A stretch of DNA of 64,000 nt from Phlebiopsis flavidoalba (GCA_035772785.1 JAOCPU010000071.1:62001-126000), one strand, 5' to 3'. Counted from the first letter of the stretch, positions 32,908 through 44,543 are shown. Notes: generated by a model not told the origin, from the sequence alone. Made by a program: numbers and translations.

Positions 32908-35900
32908 TTACCACAGAATTGTCGTTTCTACGGCGGATTCTATCGGCGTGAAGGCGCGGACCCATTCTGTCCAGTATGCCGAGGCTTCTCTGCAGGGAGC
33001 GGGCCCATTGGGAGTGCTTGGCTCACCGAGAGCACCAGAGGCAAACCCGACGGTGGGACTGAAGCTCCAGATCTCGCACCAAAGTGCCTCCAGCCGTCGC
33101 CGGCTGTTGGCTTGTAGCAGAGCCAGACCCCAATAAATAGCCTTTGCGCAGGCACAAGCCGGCGTATTGGAATTCTTTGCTGCCGAAGCGGGCACTGTGG
33201 AACCAAACAGCCTCGCCAGACGCGGTTGGCGTTTTGTCTGAACCAGAATCGAAGCCACCGAATATCCCCCTTTGCGGGCGACGCTGCAGGCGTGGAGGAA
33301 GAAGCCGTTCCGAAGCCAAATGCCCCGCCTGAAGGTGTCGTCGTGTTCTCAGGTGCAGAAGAGAATGAAAACCTCCAAAGCACCTGCAAGCTCGGACGCA
33401 GCTTTCGTTTGCTTGCTTGCCCTTCCTCAGCACCGGAAGTGAGGCTATAAGGCTAGCGGAGAAGGCGTGGAAGCAGGCTTGGGTTCCGCCCCAGTTGAAT
33501 TTGGCTGGGGAGGCCGTCGGCGTGGTTGCACCAAGACACTATCGCTGCGATTGTCTACTCCCGGTGGACGCTTGCCGTGCCACATCTATAGCCGCCGTAG
33601 GGAAGGGAAAAACCCGGAAGCAGCACTTCCTACCGCCGCGCTGGATGGCTTGGTGTGATGGACGTTGTAGAGCCCCCGGGGGACGAGCGAGCGGACCCTT
33701 GTCGAGTGTCCGGGACAGCGGCATTGGGTGAGGATGAGTGCGGCGTTGTGGTTGGCCACCGACTTCGTTCTCTGGCCCTGCCAAACTACCATAAAGTATA
33801 TAATTATTGGTATAAATATCGCAGATAGATTAGCATCGCAGGTGCCTACATTTGGAACTTGCGTAGCTCCCTCATCGCTGCCTCCAGCCGCTCCTTCTTC
33901 TGCATGAGGTGCTTCCGCTCCGCCTTGACCTGGTGATCCTCAGCGAGATACTGCGCCGCCGCGCGTTGCGCGCCCTGTTCTCCCGATATAGACAAGCCCG
34001 AAACGATGGCAGAGTAAAGGTCTTTGGCAATCGCGCGTAGGAAGCCGGAGTCGATGACGCTGGGTATGTCGTCGATGATGCGCTGGAACGGATGGTCAGT
34101 TTGGTCGACGGTCACGGCAAAGAAAGATCAGATTCACCTTGTAAGCTACACGGAAGTATGCAGCGGTCTCAGCCATCACGATGAGTTCTTGCTCGTAATT
34201 ATCTTCTTTGTGCAGCTTTGCTAGGTCCTCCGGGGCCACGTGGTTATGCCGATCTTCGCGAAAGCGCGGCCAAAGCCTCTTTCATTGCGACTTGGTTTCC
34301 GGGATCTGCGGCAGACTTGACCATTGAAAGATGAGTCCGTGCACGAAGGCTGGGATAGAAAGCCAACCTTTGGGTTGCGAGTCTCCTTGTATTGCGCAAG
34401 GTACTTGGCCGGCCAGACGTGAAATAATGCTCGTTCAAGGTGAATGGCGAGTCTTCCCTCCTGAGCTCGAGCTGGAACTTGATGCGCTCCATGTCCCGGC
34501 GCGGTGCCTTTCGACAAGATCGTCGCAGAGCATGCTGACGTCCGCAAGAAGCGTTGTGCTCGCGTACCCGCCGAAAAACGGTCCTGCGCCAGCGCACGTA
34601 GTTCTTGTTTGGTGACTCGTAGAGACCATGGCGTTGAAGGCACTCAGCGCAATGCGACTCCCAGTCGTTGGTGAAACGCTTGATAAGCTCGACCTTGACA
34701 CAGAGAACGGTGGTGTTGAACGGGAGTTCACGCGTCAGAGAGCTAAGGAAACGTCAATGAATACATCGCTCCTCGGAATAGAAGACAGCAAACACACCTA
34801 TTTATACGACCCTTGACATCTTCGAGGTACATGACGTCTTCGAACTTGGCTCCTCCTTTACGCCGAAGCTAGCGCCGCCGAATATGTTAGGTGGAGCCTT
34901 CTTAGACTCTTCTTTTGCAGACTTGAAAGGTCTGAAGTCGGGCGAAGTGTTGAGAATGTTAGACTTGAAATGTTGGGTGGGCGGGGCGGCATTTCTGAAG
35001 AAGTCCTTTCGGACCCTTCGATCCCCACTACGAGCGCTTTTCCACAACATTCGAGAGGTCATTGACCATCCCGAGAAGCTCGATCTGAGGATCTCTGACG
35101 GCCGGTGAGGGCAGTTTCCTCGAGCGATTGTTTGACCGCGTCAAGCGACACTTGAGCTTCCTGTCGAAGCCCGGGAATCCTAGCTCACGGTTCAGCTTCT
35201 GACTCTCGTTCAGGAAGTAAATTAAATTTACTCACGATCTTACTGATAAGCGCACCAAGGAGAGTTTGCTGAGGTTCTCACCGCGTGAGATTGGGCGTAC
35301 CCATTCGAGATCACGGAGCTCGGCCTTGAGGGACCATGGAGGGGTCACATCAAAGAATCTGGCTTCGCGCGGTCGCGAGCTTCATTGTGACCCAATCTGT
35401 TCATCGATGTTCTTTAGGAGACGGGTGCTTGGTGATGAAATAACCATCTAGAGAGCACACGAGATGTGAAAGGACAAAGACATCGAGCAAATTTCTTACG
35501 TGTCAGCTCATGACCCGAGCCTTTGCCGGCAAGTATCCTGAGCCACCCATCCTTCTTCTCCTTCTTGGATCAATCGGGCTTTGTGAGGACGCCTTCGTAC
35601 CGTCAATACAGAGATAATGGTCGGCATCACAAGACTTGAGCTTACCGATAGTTCGAGAGCCAACGGAATCTTCTAACTGGGCAAGATGCGCGGCACCTTG
35701 ATTATTGATGTCATCTATAGATAGCAGTTGTCAGTCTTCGGATGTTTACATACAAACGTCGGGTTCTTACCGCGCATTGTAATGGTAAGCAGGATGAGAG
35801 TGTTGCCCTTGATATGGTCTCGAACCATATCTTTGACTGCGTCAATGTTTCCCTTGTCTTCGCCCTTGTCGACAGTGGAAATGATGCCTTTGTAACAGTG

Positions 35901-36694
35901 AGTATCCGTGCTGGAAAGACTCAAACAACACGTGCTCACCTGGAAGGTCAATAAAGGACAAGTCCGGTAGGTCAGGTCCGGAGAGGTCTAAGCAGACGAC
36001 GTTTTGCTCGAAAAAGCAAGCTGCTTCGGTGAGTTCGCCGGTTTTGTACCTGGGGGAAGCGAACTTGTGTCGAATCCACGAAATTGAGGACGCAGGCAGC
36101 CCTGGGTTGAGAATGGCAAGCTGCGCCCCGGCGGATCATCTCCCCAAGAAGAGACCTATCGTACAGCACAAGGACCAAATTTTGTCTCTTTGGTGCCACC
36201 CGTCGCGTCGGTTTTTGTCGCAGGAGGACTTGACATTGCCATGGTTCGACGGTACTGGTGAGACGGCATTCCATGGGACACCTGTGCACATAGTTGAGTC
36301 TCGCCCGGCCTAGACAAACGAATACTGACCTCACCTCGTACATGTCCCAGACGCTCGAGGGACGCTGATCTGTGAGGGGGGGTCAGCACCAATCTACGAG
36401 CGCACTATAGCTGTCGTAAAACGCACCCCACTGATAGCCTCTACAAGGGAGCTCTGTTCCGAACGTCAGCACTTAGAAAGCTCGTGGAAAATCTGTGTGT
36501 ACCTTTCCGCGCACTTTGGTTGCCAATCACTGCAATTCTTGGAAGGTCGAAGTCCGCCTGAGCCCTGGAAAATGGACGCAAGCATGTGAGCGGGTGACAC
36601 GCATGGACCTACATGTGGGCTTACCCGAGAGCTCGCAAGTTTGTGATTAATTGATGAGCTGGCGAGCCCATGACGCGAACTGTGTCCTTGTCAT
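32908..36694 (-). CDS. Dynamin-family GTPase A with FG-rich C-terminal tail
   Basis: Mx-type large GTPase, a self-assembling mechano-GTPase on membranes. From 36,694: MTRTQFASWARQLI, intron, AQADFDLPRIAVIGNQSA then RK where the P-loop should read GK; SSLVEAISG; SVPRA-GTCTR-like and CPMECRLT; NVVCLDLSGPDLPDLSFIDL (G3 region); GIISTVDKGEDKGNIDAVKD and HIKGNTLILLTITMR; a damaged TKPD-like block, LIQEGEE, GYFITKHPSP, TPPWSLKAELRD. The middle domain includes FEDVMYLEDV and ERALFHVWPAKYLAQYKE. The GED is clean (33,846-34,115: RIIDDIPSVIDSGFLRAIAK, AQYLAEDHQVKAERK). After a conserved intron comes a Gly/Phe/Ser-rich tail (32,940-33,430: GAFGFGTASSSTPAA, IFGGFDSGSDKTPTASG, LFGSTVPASAA). Many frame shifts. 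Domain identity is certain; inclusion of the tail is inferred from same-strand continuity. Confidence 0.8.
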
Positions 36695-39600
36695 GTCTAG
36701 GGTCAGTAGGCCCCGAGTTAGGGGCGCGTTCAGAGTGAGCTTCAGACGCGCTCATTTCCAGCATAGAAAATTCAGTAGAAGTGAACGGGATTGGGTGTAT
36801 GTGATGGGAATTGAAGGGAGACCTTGCATTTTATATCTAGACCACCGAACAAATGGCGTAGGATGAAAGTGGCACATTTCTTTGTTTTGTTCCCTGGGCT
36901 ACACGAATGATGACCTTCGGCAACTGGGAGCAGAGGAGCACAATCGGAGCTGACGTTGAGATGCATGGCAGCAAATACAAAGCACGTCTTAGCAGATGAT
37001 GGAGTTCATTGGTCGTAGGGGTTGTTGACAAGCGTGTGCCCACGGTCACAGGCTACCTCGTCTGGCCCGTAAAGCGCCTAGACGTCGGTATTGCCACGTA
37101 TTGGCACGAATGGCGATCCACAGGTTTCGCCAAATTGCGCACGATGATCATGCAAGCTCATGCGAGCCACGAACCTTTGAGCTGCGAGACGAGGGATATA
37201 CAGACAAGAAGCTCCCCGGCGCCTCGTTTTCAAGCGTGCGTTTTTAAGTCTATAAACCCGAGAGTCCTCCGAATTCCGCCTTCAAACAACTGACTCACAC
37301 GACTGTGACGGTTCCGCAGAAAAGAAAACGAGTACGTGCTTCAAGTTGGTCGATGTTATGAGGCGGCAAACTGATGCGGGCCGCAGGCAATGACGCTCGA
37401 TGCTCCTCTGCCTTCTGGATACAACGACAAAAGCAAATGATCTGTGACACGACGAGGGCGAGAAAGATGCTTCTGTGACCCGCTGCAGCGTGAGAGCCTG
37501 CGAGAGCTGACTGTAGGTACAACTCCCTTGTCTTGTGTTTGCTTGAGAGCTGATCATTGGCTAGTTCAAGCTATTGTCGTCCTTCTGAATGAACAGCGGA
37601 GGAAATCAATCAGCTTCATTCTTGTTCTGAGGCGTGACAAACTCCTTGTGCAGGCTTCATTCTTAGGTGAGCTCTCAAGTATTTGATAGCCCTCAGTATC
37701 GCATAACACACATAGCCGCGAATAAGCCGACCAGGCGTCGTTTTGTACCCATTGCGCCGTGCTCTTCCGCTGACGCCGCCCTTACTTCACGTGAAAAAAA
37801 GGCAATTCTCGTACAGTCCCGGCGTATTTCTGACGATGCGATCAATCTCTCCCCTCTCTATCCTTAATGCTAACGAACAGCGTTGATCTATGCAGGAATG
37901 TGATCATAGGGAGCAATGTGTTTTCCAATTTTTGATGGCTTAAGTAAGTAAGCCACCAAGTTTCCGCGAGCCTTTAGGCGCTTACGCAAGTTCCAGCTTG
38001 CATATCGACTTCTACCCCACAGACACCATCGACATTCGAGCTACGGATATTCTTGTACAAAAAGCCTACTCTCACTATGGCGCCCCCAGACTTCCTACAA
38101 CGATCCACTGCGGTGTATAGATTCATTCGGGTGACCGTCGCGAAAATAACGGGGCAAACATCCGTAGAAAATGGCGAACATCAGACCTCTCTTGGTGCGT
38201 TTATCGTTATTCATGAATCCTCTAGAAGTTGAACGTTATCACTGGCGAATGTCTCAGAGTTCCGACGCTAGTCACCAAAGGTCAAGTCACAAGAACAAGA
38301 AGAAGACGGGGCGCGCGCATGCTAAAAAGGCCACCACGTCGGGGCCCCTCCCAACGATTGTTGCCCAAAATCTGGCCTCTCCAGGTCACACCATTGCTTC
38401 TGGCAACGCCAATGGCCCCTCTGGGTCTTTCGGTACCGCCACAGGTTTCGATGGGCACTCTCGCCCTGCACAAGACCGCGCCCCAGACCATGGTCAAAGT
38501 AGCCACTATCGACCCGAACCTTTCTCAACGTTTTGACGCCAAGTCCGCGTCCATCAACTATGTCCATTGACTGGCTTGGACTGGTGTGAAAGTCGCCCGG
38601 GCCAGCGTGCGCTTCCGTTGACTGGGACCAATTTGTCGACGAGCCCGTCTAGACATGCTAGCTCCTAGAAGCATCCGTTCAACTCGGTGATCATACGTCG
38701 ACGACGGTCCGTCAAGGCACCGCCAAGCTGGCTCACTCTCCCTTGACTGGTATCAATTCGTCGACGGTCCGTCAAGGCACCGCAGCTCAACCCCCCTTGA
38801 CTGTGGAATCACTTCGTCGACGGCCCTTTGCGACGCACTGCTAGCGTCTTGGTCGTCCACAAGCGACTCAAGAAGATACACACGAATCGACCGAATGGCT
38901 GCATTCGACCGATTCAAGGAGCCCCCCAACGCACTGCAATGAGGAATAATTGGACTCCGAGCTTCTGTGCTAATGTCGCCGCTACGCTTCGACTCCTACC
39001 TTTGCTCTGCGCTATCACACCTCTTTTTCCCGGCTACCGTGTCCTCAATGATCAATATGTTCACCTTCGGACTTGGGCAATCACAATCTTCTCATGCGCC
39101 GTCGTTGAAGGCGCAAGACTGGACTTTGGCTTGAAACTCCTTGGCAGCCACATCATCCGACACTACGTCAATCCTCGCGCCTCCAAGGCTCGACGACAAC
39201 ACTGCGCCGATGACTTTGGACACTCAGTCTTGGACCATAGGGCACTATTATTTAAACATGCCAAAGTGGAACACTACCCTGTACTTCTCACGTGTAACGA
39301 TGTAAAACATTTGTACAACTCGAACTCATCAGCTGTATCAAAGCTTCTCAATGAGCAGTGATTGATCATGAGTTACCTATAGCCTAAGGACAAAGCTACT
39401 GGTAACGTACATATCTATCTCCGATCCGTCGAATACGGCAAGCTTCAAGGCCTCTGATTTAAACGTTGAGATGACAATCTTTGTGGACAACTATGTGTCC
39501 AATCTCTATCTCCGGCTGCTCAAGAAGTCCCGATATTGCTTCCACCAGGCGCCAGCGAGTGACGGCGCCTCGGGCCTGCAGCGGGGAGTGAGTGTTTCGC

Positions 39601-40696
39601 TCGTGTGCACCGTGAGTATTGCAGATGACTCGGTAACGAGAATGTGGAGTTTTTCTATACTATGTCTCATTGGTATGAGGAGGTTGCCATGAAGTAAGCA
39701 TTGCATGGCGTTTCTGTTCTTCGACGCAGGCTCACGGTACTAGGCTGCTTCATAATCGGAATATTGCGGAGCATGACGACATGCTTCTAAATTTCCAGAG
39801 TGGACTCCGAATAGAGGAGGATACGCAGTAAGAAGTTGACCCACCGAATCCTTCGCAGTATGATCAAAGGTCAGGGAGACACATGCCCGGAAGCTGAGCT
39901 GTAAACACCTGAGTCTCGCAACCAGTGACAAAAGACACACCCGGGCCCTTCGACGAAGACACGGTTGACATTCAGATGGTACGCAGATTCATACGGTGAA
40001 TTTACGAGTCTAAGAACAGCGTCTGGGTTCGAACCTATTCAAACGCGATGAAATTTTGCGTGCACTAGCGTACATCCCCGGTGAGTGCTCCAATCCTCAC
40101 ATTTCACGAAATGAACTTGACATAGTGCCCTCTCAGGAGCTGTATGATAACCATCAGCATTGTATTGCGGAAGAAAATGCAGCTCATGAATACTCTGACG
40201 AGGTGCCGAGGCTGCTCACGATTTTGTCATATTGAATCTCTTCTACTCATCTTCGTGTATTAAATATTTGAAGGCGTACTCAGTGCCTTCGGCGCATCAT
40301 AATCCGGACGTGATCATGACTAGACACTAGTCAGCGGTGTCATCGGATCGTCCGCCCCGGGAGAAGTTTCACGAGTCAAATTCCTGAAGAAATGTGCAGC
40401 GTAATTTGTTGTCATCTGTTTATAACACCTCATCCTAGAGCTTGAGAAAGCTGATTGCATAAAGTTATAGAGCAGTGCTGAAGCTTTGGGCCCACAAGAG
40501 TTTGCCAGGACTCGGACAATGTGATCATAGCCTGGCGCGAATCGAGAATAGGGTGGATCGGGGTCACGATCACCTGGCACCTTTAAAGATCAGGCGCCCC
40601 GCGCCTCTCTCTCTTTCTCTCTCGTTCCACCATCACCTTACTCACATCATCGCTAACTCGTCATAAATCTCCTAAGCCGTTGACCTACTACGAGGA
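36695..40696. other. Unassigned region between dynamin A and the KEN-box gene
   Basis: No recognised family in 4 kb. Two stretches look coding-like. One at 38,171-38,570 (+) encodes a Ser/His/Lys-rich segment (SHKNKKKTGRAHAKK). The other at 38,828-39,361 (+) is an uninterrupted 177-codon frame starting MRRTASVLVVHK, with a hydrophobic stretch LRLLPLLCAITPLFPG. I cannot assign either; the second may be a real exon or chance. A short tandem repeat lies between them. Confidence 0.35.
38609..38835 (+). repeat. Degenerate tandem repeat, unit about 60 bp
   Basis: The unit contains TTGACTGG-TATCAATT-CGTCGACGG and GTCCGTCAAGGCACCGC. Copies start near 38,616, 38,740 and 38,792, with an extra GTCCGTCAAGGCACCGC block at 38,708. 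In one frame each unit encodes DW-x-QFVD-(G/E)P, suggesting a decayed protein repeat rather than a pure DNA satellite. Confidence 0.5.
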
Positions 40697-41203
40697 ATGA
40701 AGCCTACATTGGATCAGCAGCGATTAGCGGCGAGGAGACTAGCAAGGTCCATACGGGTTCTCAACATAAAGACCTCTACCGCGAAGCGACCCTCGACGAG
40801 GCCACGGATACAACGTGGCATGCAAGCCGACTATGATGAGAAGGAAAACCATGACCCCTCTACGGTACGTGCGGGTAACAAATTCCCGATGACCGTGGCT
40901 GATGCTGCTATGGTACTCGAGGTTTCGTCGCAATCCGCTAGCCCACCGCAAGTCACCACATTGACTCTCAATATACTTCCATTGTCCGTGCTTGACATGG
41001 CTATGCCTAAGGATACTCCTGCAACTCGAGAGATCATTCCCCTCCCACGGCGACCATTCGCCAACATCACTCGCCAGGTAACTGGCGTAGAAGGCTATAC
41101 CGGACCCATCGGCCAAGCTGTCTCCTCTCGGACCCCATTCCAGGTTTCACTCGACAACCAAGCTATGAACTGGGCACCTGCCTTTCACACTTTCGCATTC
41201 TGA
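40697..41203 (+). CDS. Intact 168-residue orphan protein with KEN box
   Basis: An uninterrupted single-exon frame, unusual in this window, preceded by a CT-rich tract (40,600-40,650, ctctctctct) as in expressed basidiomycete genes. The N-terminus is basic (AARRLARSIR, TAKRPSTRPR). Residues 49-51 are KEN in the context DEKENHDP. Residues 116-125 read PLPRRPFANI, followed by TRQ, resembling the destruction box of mitotic regulators (R-x-x-L/F). Both are recognition motifs of the anaphase-promoting complex. The rest is Ser/Thr/Pro-rich and likely disordered; there is no transmembrane segment and no enzyme motif. I do not recognise a family. A cell-cycle-degraded nuclear protein is an inference from motifs alone. 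Next gene on the 3' side is an F-box gene in convergent orientation. Confidence 0.6.
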   Translation: MKPTLDQQRLAARRLARSIRVLNIKTSTAKRPSTRPRIQRGMQADYDEKENHDPSTVRAGNKFPMTVADAAMVLEVSSQSASPPQVTTLTLNILPLSVLDMAMPKDTPATREIIPLPRRPFANITRQVTGVEGYTGPIGQAVSSRTPFQVSLDNQAMNWAPAFHTFAF

Positions 41204-41445
41204 ACGTGCTGTCTTATGGACTGAGTCAAATCTGGCATAGCTATAGTAATTGATTGACTCTTGGGACTGTATCTTGTACCAACACTTACCCTCATCTTGC
41301 ATGTATCTTTTATGCTCTATCTTTTCTTTCTGTCTATGCGATGCGGTGTACTCTATCCATGTTTCATTACCTTACATATCTGTACAAATCCACCTCTAGT
41401 GTAATAGCATTTGTGCCATTTCCCGAAAACTCAGGCCTCTCGCCG

Positions 41446-41533
41446 TCTAGACGCGTTGAGACGCGTCGCGCTGCGTCACGGCTGTGTAACGTAACACCGT
41501 GACGTCACGCGTATGTCACGTAATGTCACGACT
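41446..41533. promoter_or_regulatory. Cluster of ACGCGT and TGACGTCA/GTCACG motifs
   Basis: Within about 90 bp there are gacgcgt (twice), cacgcgt, gtgacgtcac and three further gtcacg words. ACGCGT is the MCB core bound by MBF-type cell-cycle factors in fungi; TGACGTCA is the CRE bound by bZIP factors. The island lies between the 3' ends of two convergent genes, so it may instead be a small palindromic repeat or serve an unannotated transcript. Confidence 0.35.
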
Positions 41534-41896
41534 CGTGCCTATGCGACAAGTATCTTGTCTTCGAGGCTGCGGTTCCATGCTGCTATGCCATTACTTTTCA
41601 GCTTTGGGGAAATGAGATCGAAGCACACAAATACGGAGCCATCAAATGCGCATCTGTGGCAGCCCATCACCAGCCCTGAGTGTCAAGAGACCAATGGAAT
41701 TAAGAGTTTACTGTTGCTCAAACGATGAATTGGATACAGTTCGATGTGTGATCATGCTATAAAAATATTCATTCTAACCTACATCGCTTATTTGACGAAT
41801 GTAATTTTTGTCCCCATGTGCACATTTTTGGCGACACTCTGGAGCTCCTCCCTCTTTGACTCTCCTACACCACGGAAAGAAATCCTCTCCAACGTT

Positions 41897-42959
41897 TCAT
41901 ATTTTTCCAAGGCACGTAAAAAGCGCCTCAATGTCGAAACCAAATTGTTCGTTGACCACAGACACCCGTACCTCCTCTACGCCTGTAGGGAGAACGCACA
42001 ATACTGCTCCACACATGTCCCAGAATGCCTCAGCCTCCGCCGGGACATTGCCCGTGTGAAGTTCGAATGTGGTGACGGAGTGAAGGTTTTGGCATACATG
42101 AGCGGAGGACCTGCTCAATCGCGGCGCGGGCAAGCAGGAGACCGCGCTTGTCGGACCAGAACGCGTACGGGAAGCATCGGGAAAAAGTCGAAGGCGAGGT
42201 GTTGCACGCGGCAGGCGGGAGACGCAAGAAAAGCAGAGATGGACGGGACGAGCGGGGTGAAGTCGTAGAAAGATATGTGTAGATGCTCGAGGCAGGCGGG
42301 GACATCAGTTTGCAACAAGGCGGTAAGGAGTAGCTCCGTTCGGTCGTCGGCGCCATGTAGCGTGAGCGACTTTGCGCTGAGATGGGTGGGGATGGGAAGA
42401 GTGGTGACGATAGCTTCGCGCGGTGGTGACCCCCGTATGCGTATCGAAACCAAATACGCTCAATCGTCAATGCGTCAATAGAATCGAATGCGTGGAGGAG
42501 ACGGAAGATGTTGGACGGGTTATCAAGGTAGAATCCAACGTTATGGAGCGTTAGACTCCGAAGTGAGCACAAGCGCGTTTCGAATGAGTCGATATCTGGA
42601 ATTGTGGGGATTCGCACATTGTGCAGAGAAACATGATGAAGACGCGGCAACTGTGGAAGGATGGCCCCACTAGATCGTCGAAAGGCAATTTAGAGTTGCT
42701 TAAGAAGCCTTCGATTTCGAGACGTTGAATGGCATGTCTCAATCCTGAAACCTTGCTCAAGGATGCGAGCAAGGTCCGGCAGACTCCGCGCTCCGTATGT
42801 TTGTCCCTCTTGTGTACGGAGCGTCGCGAACAGATGCTCGCGGGCGATGGGTAGCCACGCGGTACATACAAGGCTGCAAGCTTGTAGAGAGCCCACATCC
42901 TGAGGGATATCGAGCCAGGAGAAGACATTGTCGGTGAGCTCAGCGGGAAGGATAGGCAT
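41897..42959 (-). CDS. F-box/LRR-type protein (F-box 6)
   Basis: The start at 42,959 gives MPILPAELTDNVFSWLDIPQ, then LQACSLVCTAWLPIAREHLF, a textbook F-box in clean frame. The first frame runs to 42,690. Then come LPFDDLVGPSFH (another frame), a block MPRLHHVSLHNVRIPTIPDI with CSLRSLTLHNVGFYLDNPSN (leucine-rich-repeat-like, 42,30x-42,650), LTLHGADDRTELLLTALLQT, and a terminal block VTTFELHTGNVPAEAEAFWD ending at 41,897. Four frames are needed, so about three indels, but gene content is complete, about 350 residues. Expected function is substrate selection for an SCF ubiquitin ligase. The gene is transcribed toward the orphan KEN-box gene. Confidence 0.7.
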
Positions 42960-44002
42960 GGTCGCCGTGATGAGAGGCGTGAATCTGTTCAAGTGCGGCG
43001 TTGAAGTAAGATCAAGCTTCAGGGGCAGCGGCGGTTCCCGGCCCTTTAGCGGTTGGTATGTCGCAGCCGCTGCAGGCACACATCAGCGTGTAGTCAAGAC
43101 TATCCACAACATGCGACAGACCTTGCGGAGAATTACGTCGTGGATATGTACCTCGCGCTTCGCCACATCAACAATGAGGCCGCCCTATGACCAGGAGGCG
43201 TTCCTAGTAGAGCGATGACAGAATGGCCTCCTCTTATTGTACTTCTCCTCTGACATTCTCACCTGTTCTATGTGAACGGGGTCAAAGGTAAAGAGACACT
43301 TAGGTGTGGAACCAGATTTGACCCCTCTGCTGTTGATACCATCCGCTGGCTTCCGCATTGGGGTAAAGCGAAACCGGCTTCTTGCGTCCGTTAGGGCAGG
43401 AGGACGTAACCATATCCACATTGACGCGCCGTTTCGAGGCGTCCCTTGATGAAGGCTGTGCTGGTAGATTCAATGCACGTAGAAAACCGTAGGCAACGAG
43501 ACAGCTGCGGGGGTTTTTTAGAAGCAAAACCTGCATGCAGAGCTCAGAAAAGGCGACGCTAGAGATTGACACTGCACTCACCTTTCCTCCGGGGTGATCA
43601 AGATCAGGGCCGGTAGGATCCGGAAAGACCTTGCAGATGCGACGTAGAAGAGATGATATCATGAGTAGGACAAAACCATCCTGTCCGCGAATTATACCGG
43701 ATCAGCGCCACAAAGGTATTGGCCGATGGACACGTTAGTTTCTAGGACCAACAGTAATCATCCTGCCAGCCCGACTTTAGAAGGGGATGCCTGAAGACCA
43801 GAGTTCACAAGAGCATCAATGTGTTCAGGACAGCAGCGTGTATATTGAAAGACCTTTACATCTCAGACGAAGACTACCGTGCAGCGTGATGACACGTGTC
43901 GAATACCGAGCCTTCGCGCCAGAGTCCTAGAGCGCCGGGAGAAGTGTGAAGTATGGCCCGTCGGGACGACTCTTCAACGTGTCGAACACGCGCCCAAGCT
44001 GG
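42960..44002. other. Unassigned exon-like sequence
   Basis: On the minus strand 43,300-43,662 there is a 120-codon frame starting MISSLLRRICKVFPDP. It contains a gtgagt...tgcag intron-like stretch at about 43,530-43,590 and a coding-like block VNVDMVTSSCPNGRKKPVSL. Further exon-like pieces end near 43,160. The product is not recognised. It could be a small multi-exon gene between the F-box and NIS1-like genes. Confidence 0.3.
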
Positions 44003-44543
44003 TTATTGAACATTTACATGGACCGTCGTGTAGTCAAAAACATCTTTGAGGGTAGGCTGTCAAATGCGATGAGTAACCCACGGCATGCTCCGCTGTCTGG
44101 ACGAAACATAGCAGCTACTCACACCCCCGGCTTTGAAGAGATGTGCCACGCTGAGCACAATTTCGCCCGCAGGAAAGCTCGGCATCTGGAAACGGAAATC
44201 TTGAAAGTGTCCTCGCGACGGATCCGACGAGTTTGCCCTCGGTGTATATATCCCGTTATAGATCACCCGGCTGACCGCCCACTGGTCTGGCCCTTTCCCG
44301 CAAATATCGAAACATTGAGCGGCGGCGACTGTGATTGAGACTTGGTCGATCTCGTCGAGCGATTGCTGAATAACGTATGAGCGGATTTGTAGCATAACAA
44401 GAATGTGAGCTCACGTCTTGCTGGAGTTCCATAGTAAAGAACTCTCCGCCTTCAAGGATTTGGCTGGGGGTCGGTTGGACGACGTGGAGACGTTGGGCGA
44501 GAGCGCATGCAGGCAGAGAAAGAAGAAGACCAGACAGTTTCAT
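44003..44543 (-). CDS. NIS1-like small secreted protein, intact
   Basis: Three exons with proper GT...AG borders and no frame break. Exon 1 from 44,543 is a signal peptide (MKLSGLLLSLPACALA), then a VVQPTPSQILEGGEF region. The first intron is gtgagctc...ttattcag. Exon 2 carries the conserved core (VSITVAAAQC, RVIYNGIYTP, HFQDFRFQMP, VLSVAHLFKAGG). The second intron is gtgagtag...tttgacag. Exon 3 encodes DVFDYTTVHVNVQ and stops at 44,003. About 140 residues. This architecture matches the NIS1 family (necrosis-inducing secreted protein), known from plant pathogens as an effector acting on host pattern-recognition kinases, but also widespread in saprotrophic basidiomycetes, so a virulence role is not implied. 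Intactness contrasts with its neighbours. Family name is by motif memory; another Kre9-like small secreted family is the alternative. Confidence 0.65.

Noticed and set aside
38828..39361. 177-codon open frame as a membrane protein gene
   Set aside because: Only one weak hydrophobic stretch, no homology recognised and no supporting exons; kept only as a note in the unassigned region.
40015..40050. GGGTTCGAACCTA, resembling a tRNA B box
   Set aside because: No A box at the right distance, and the flanks do not form a T-stem or acceptor stem.
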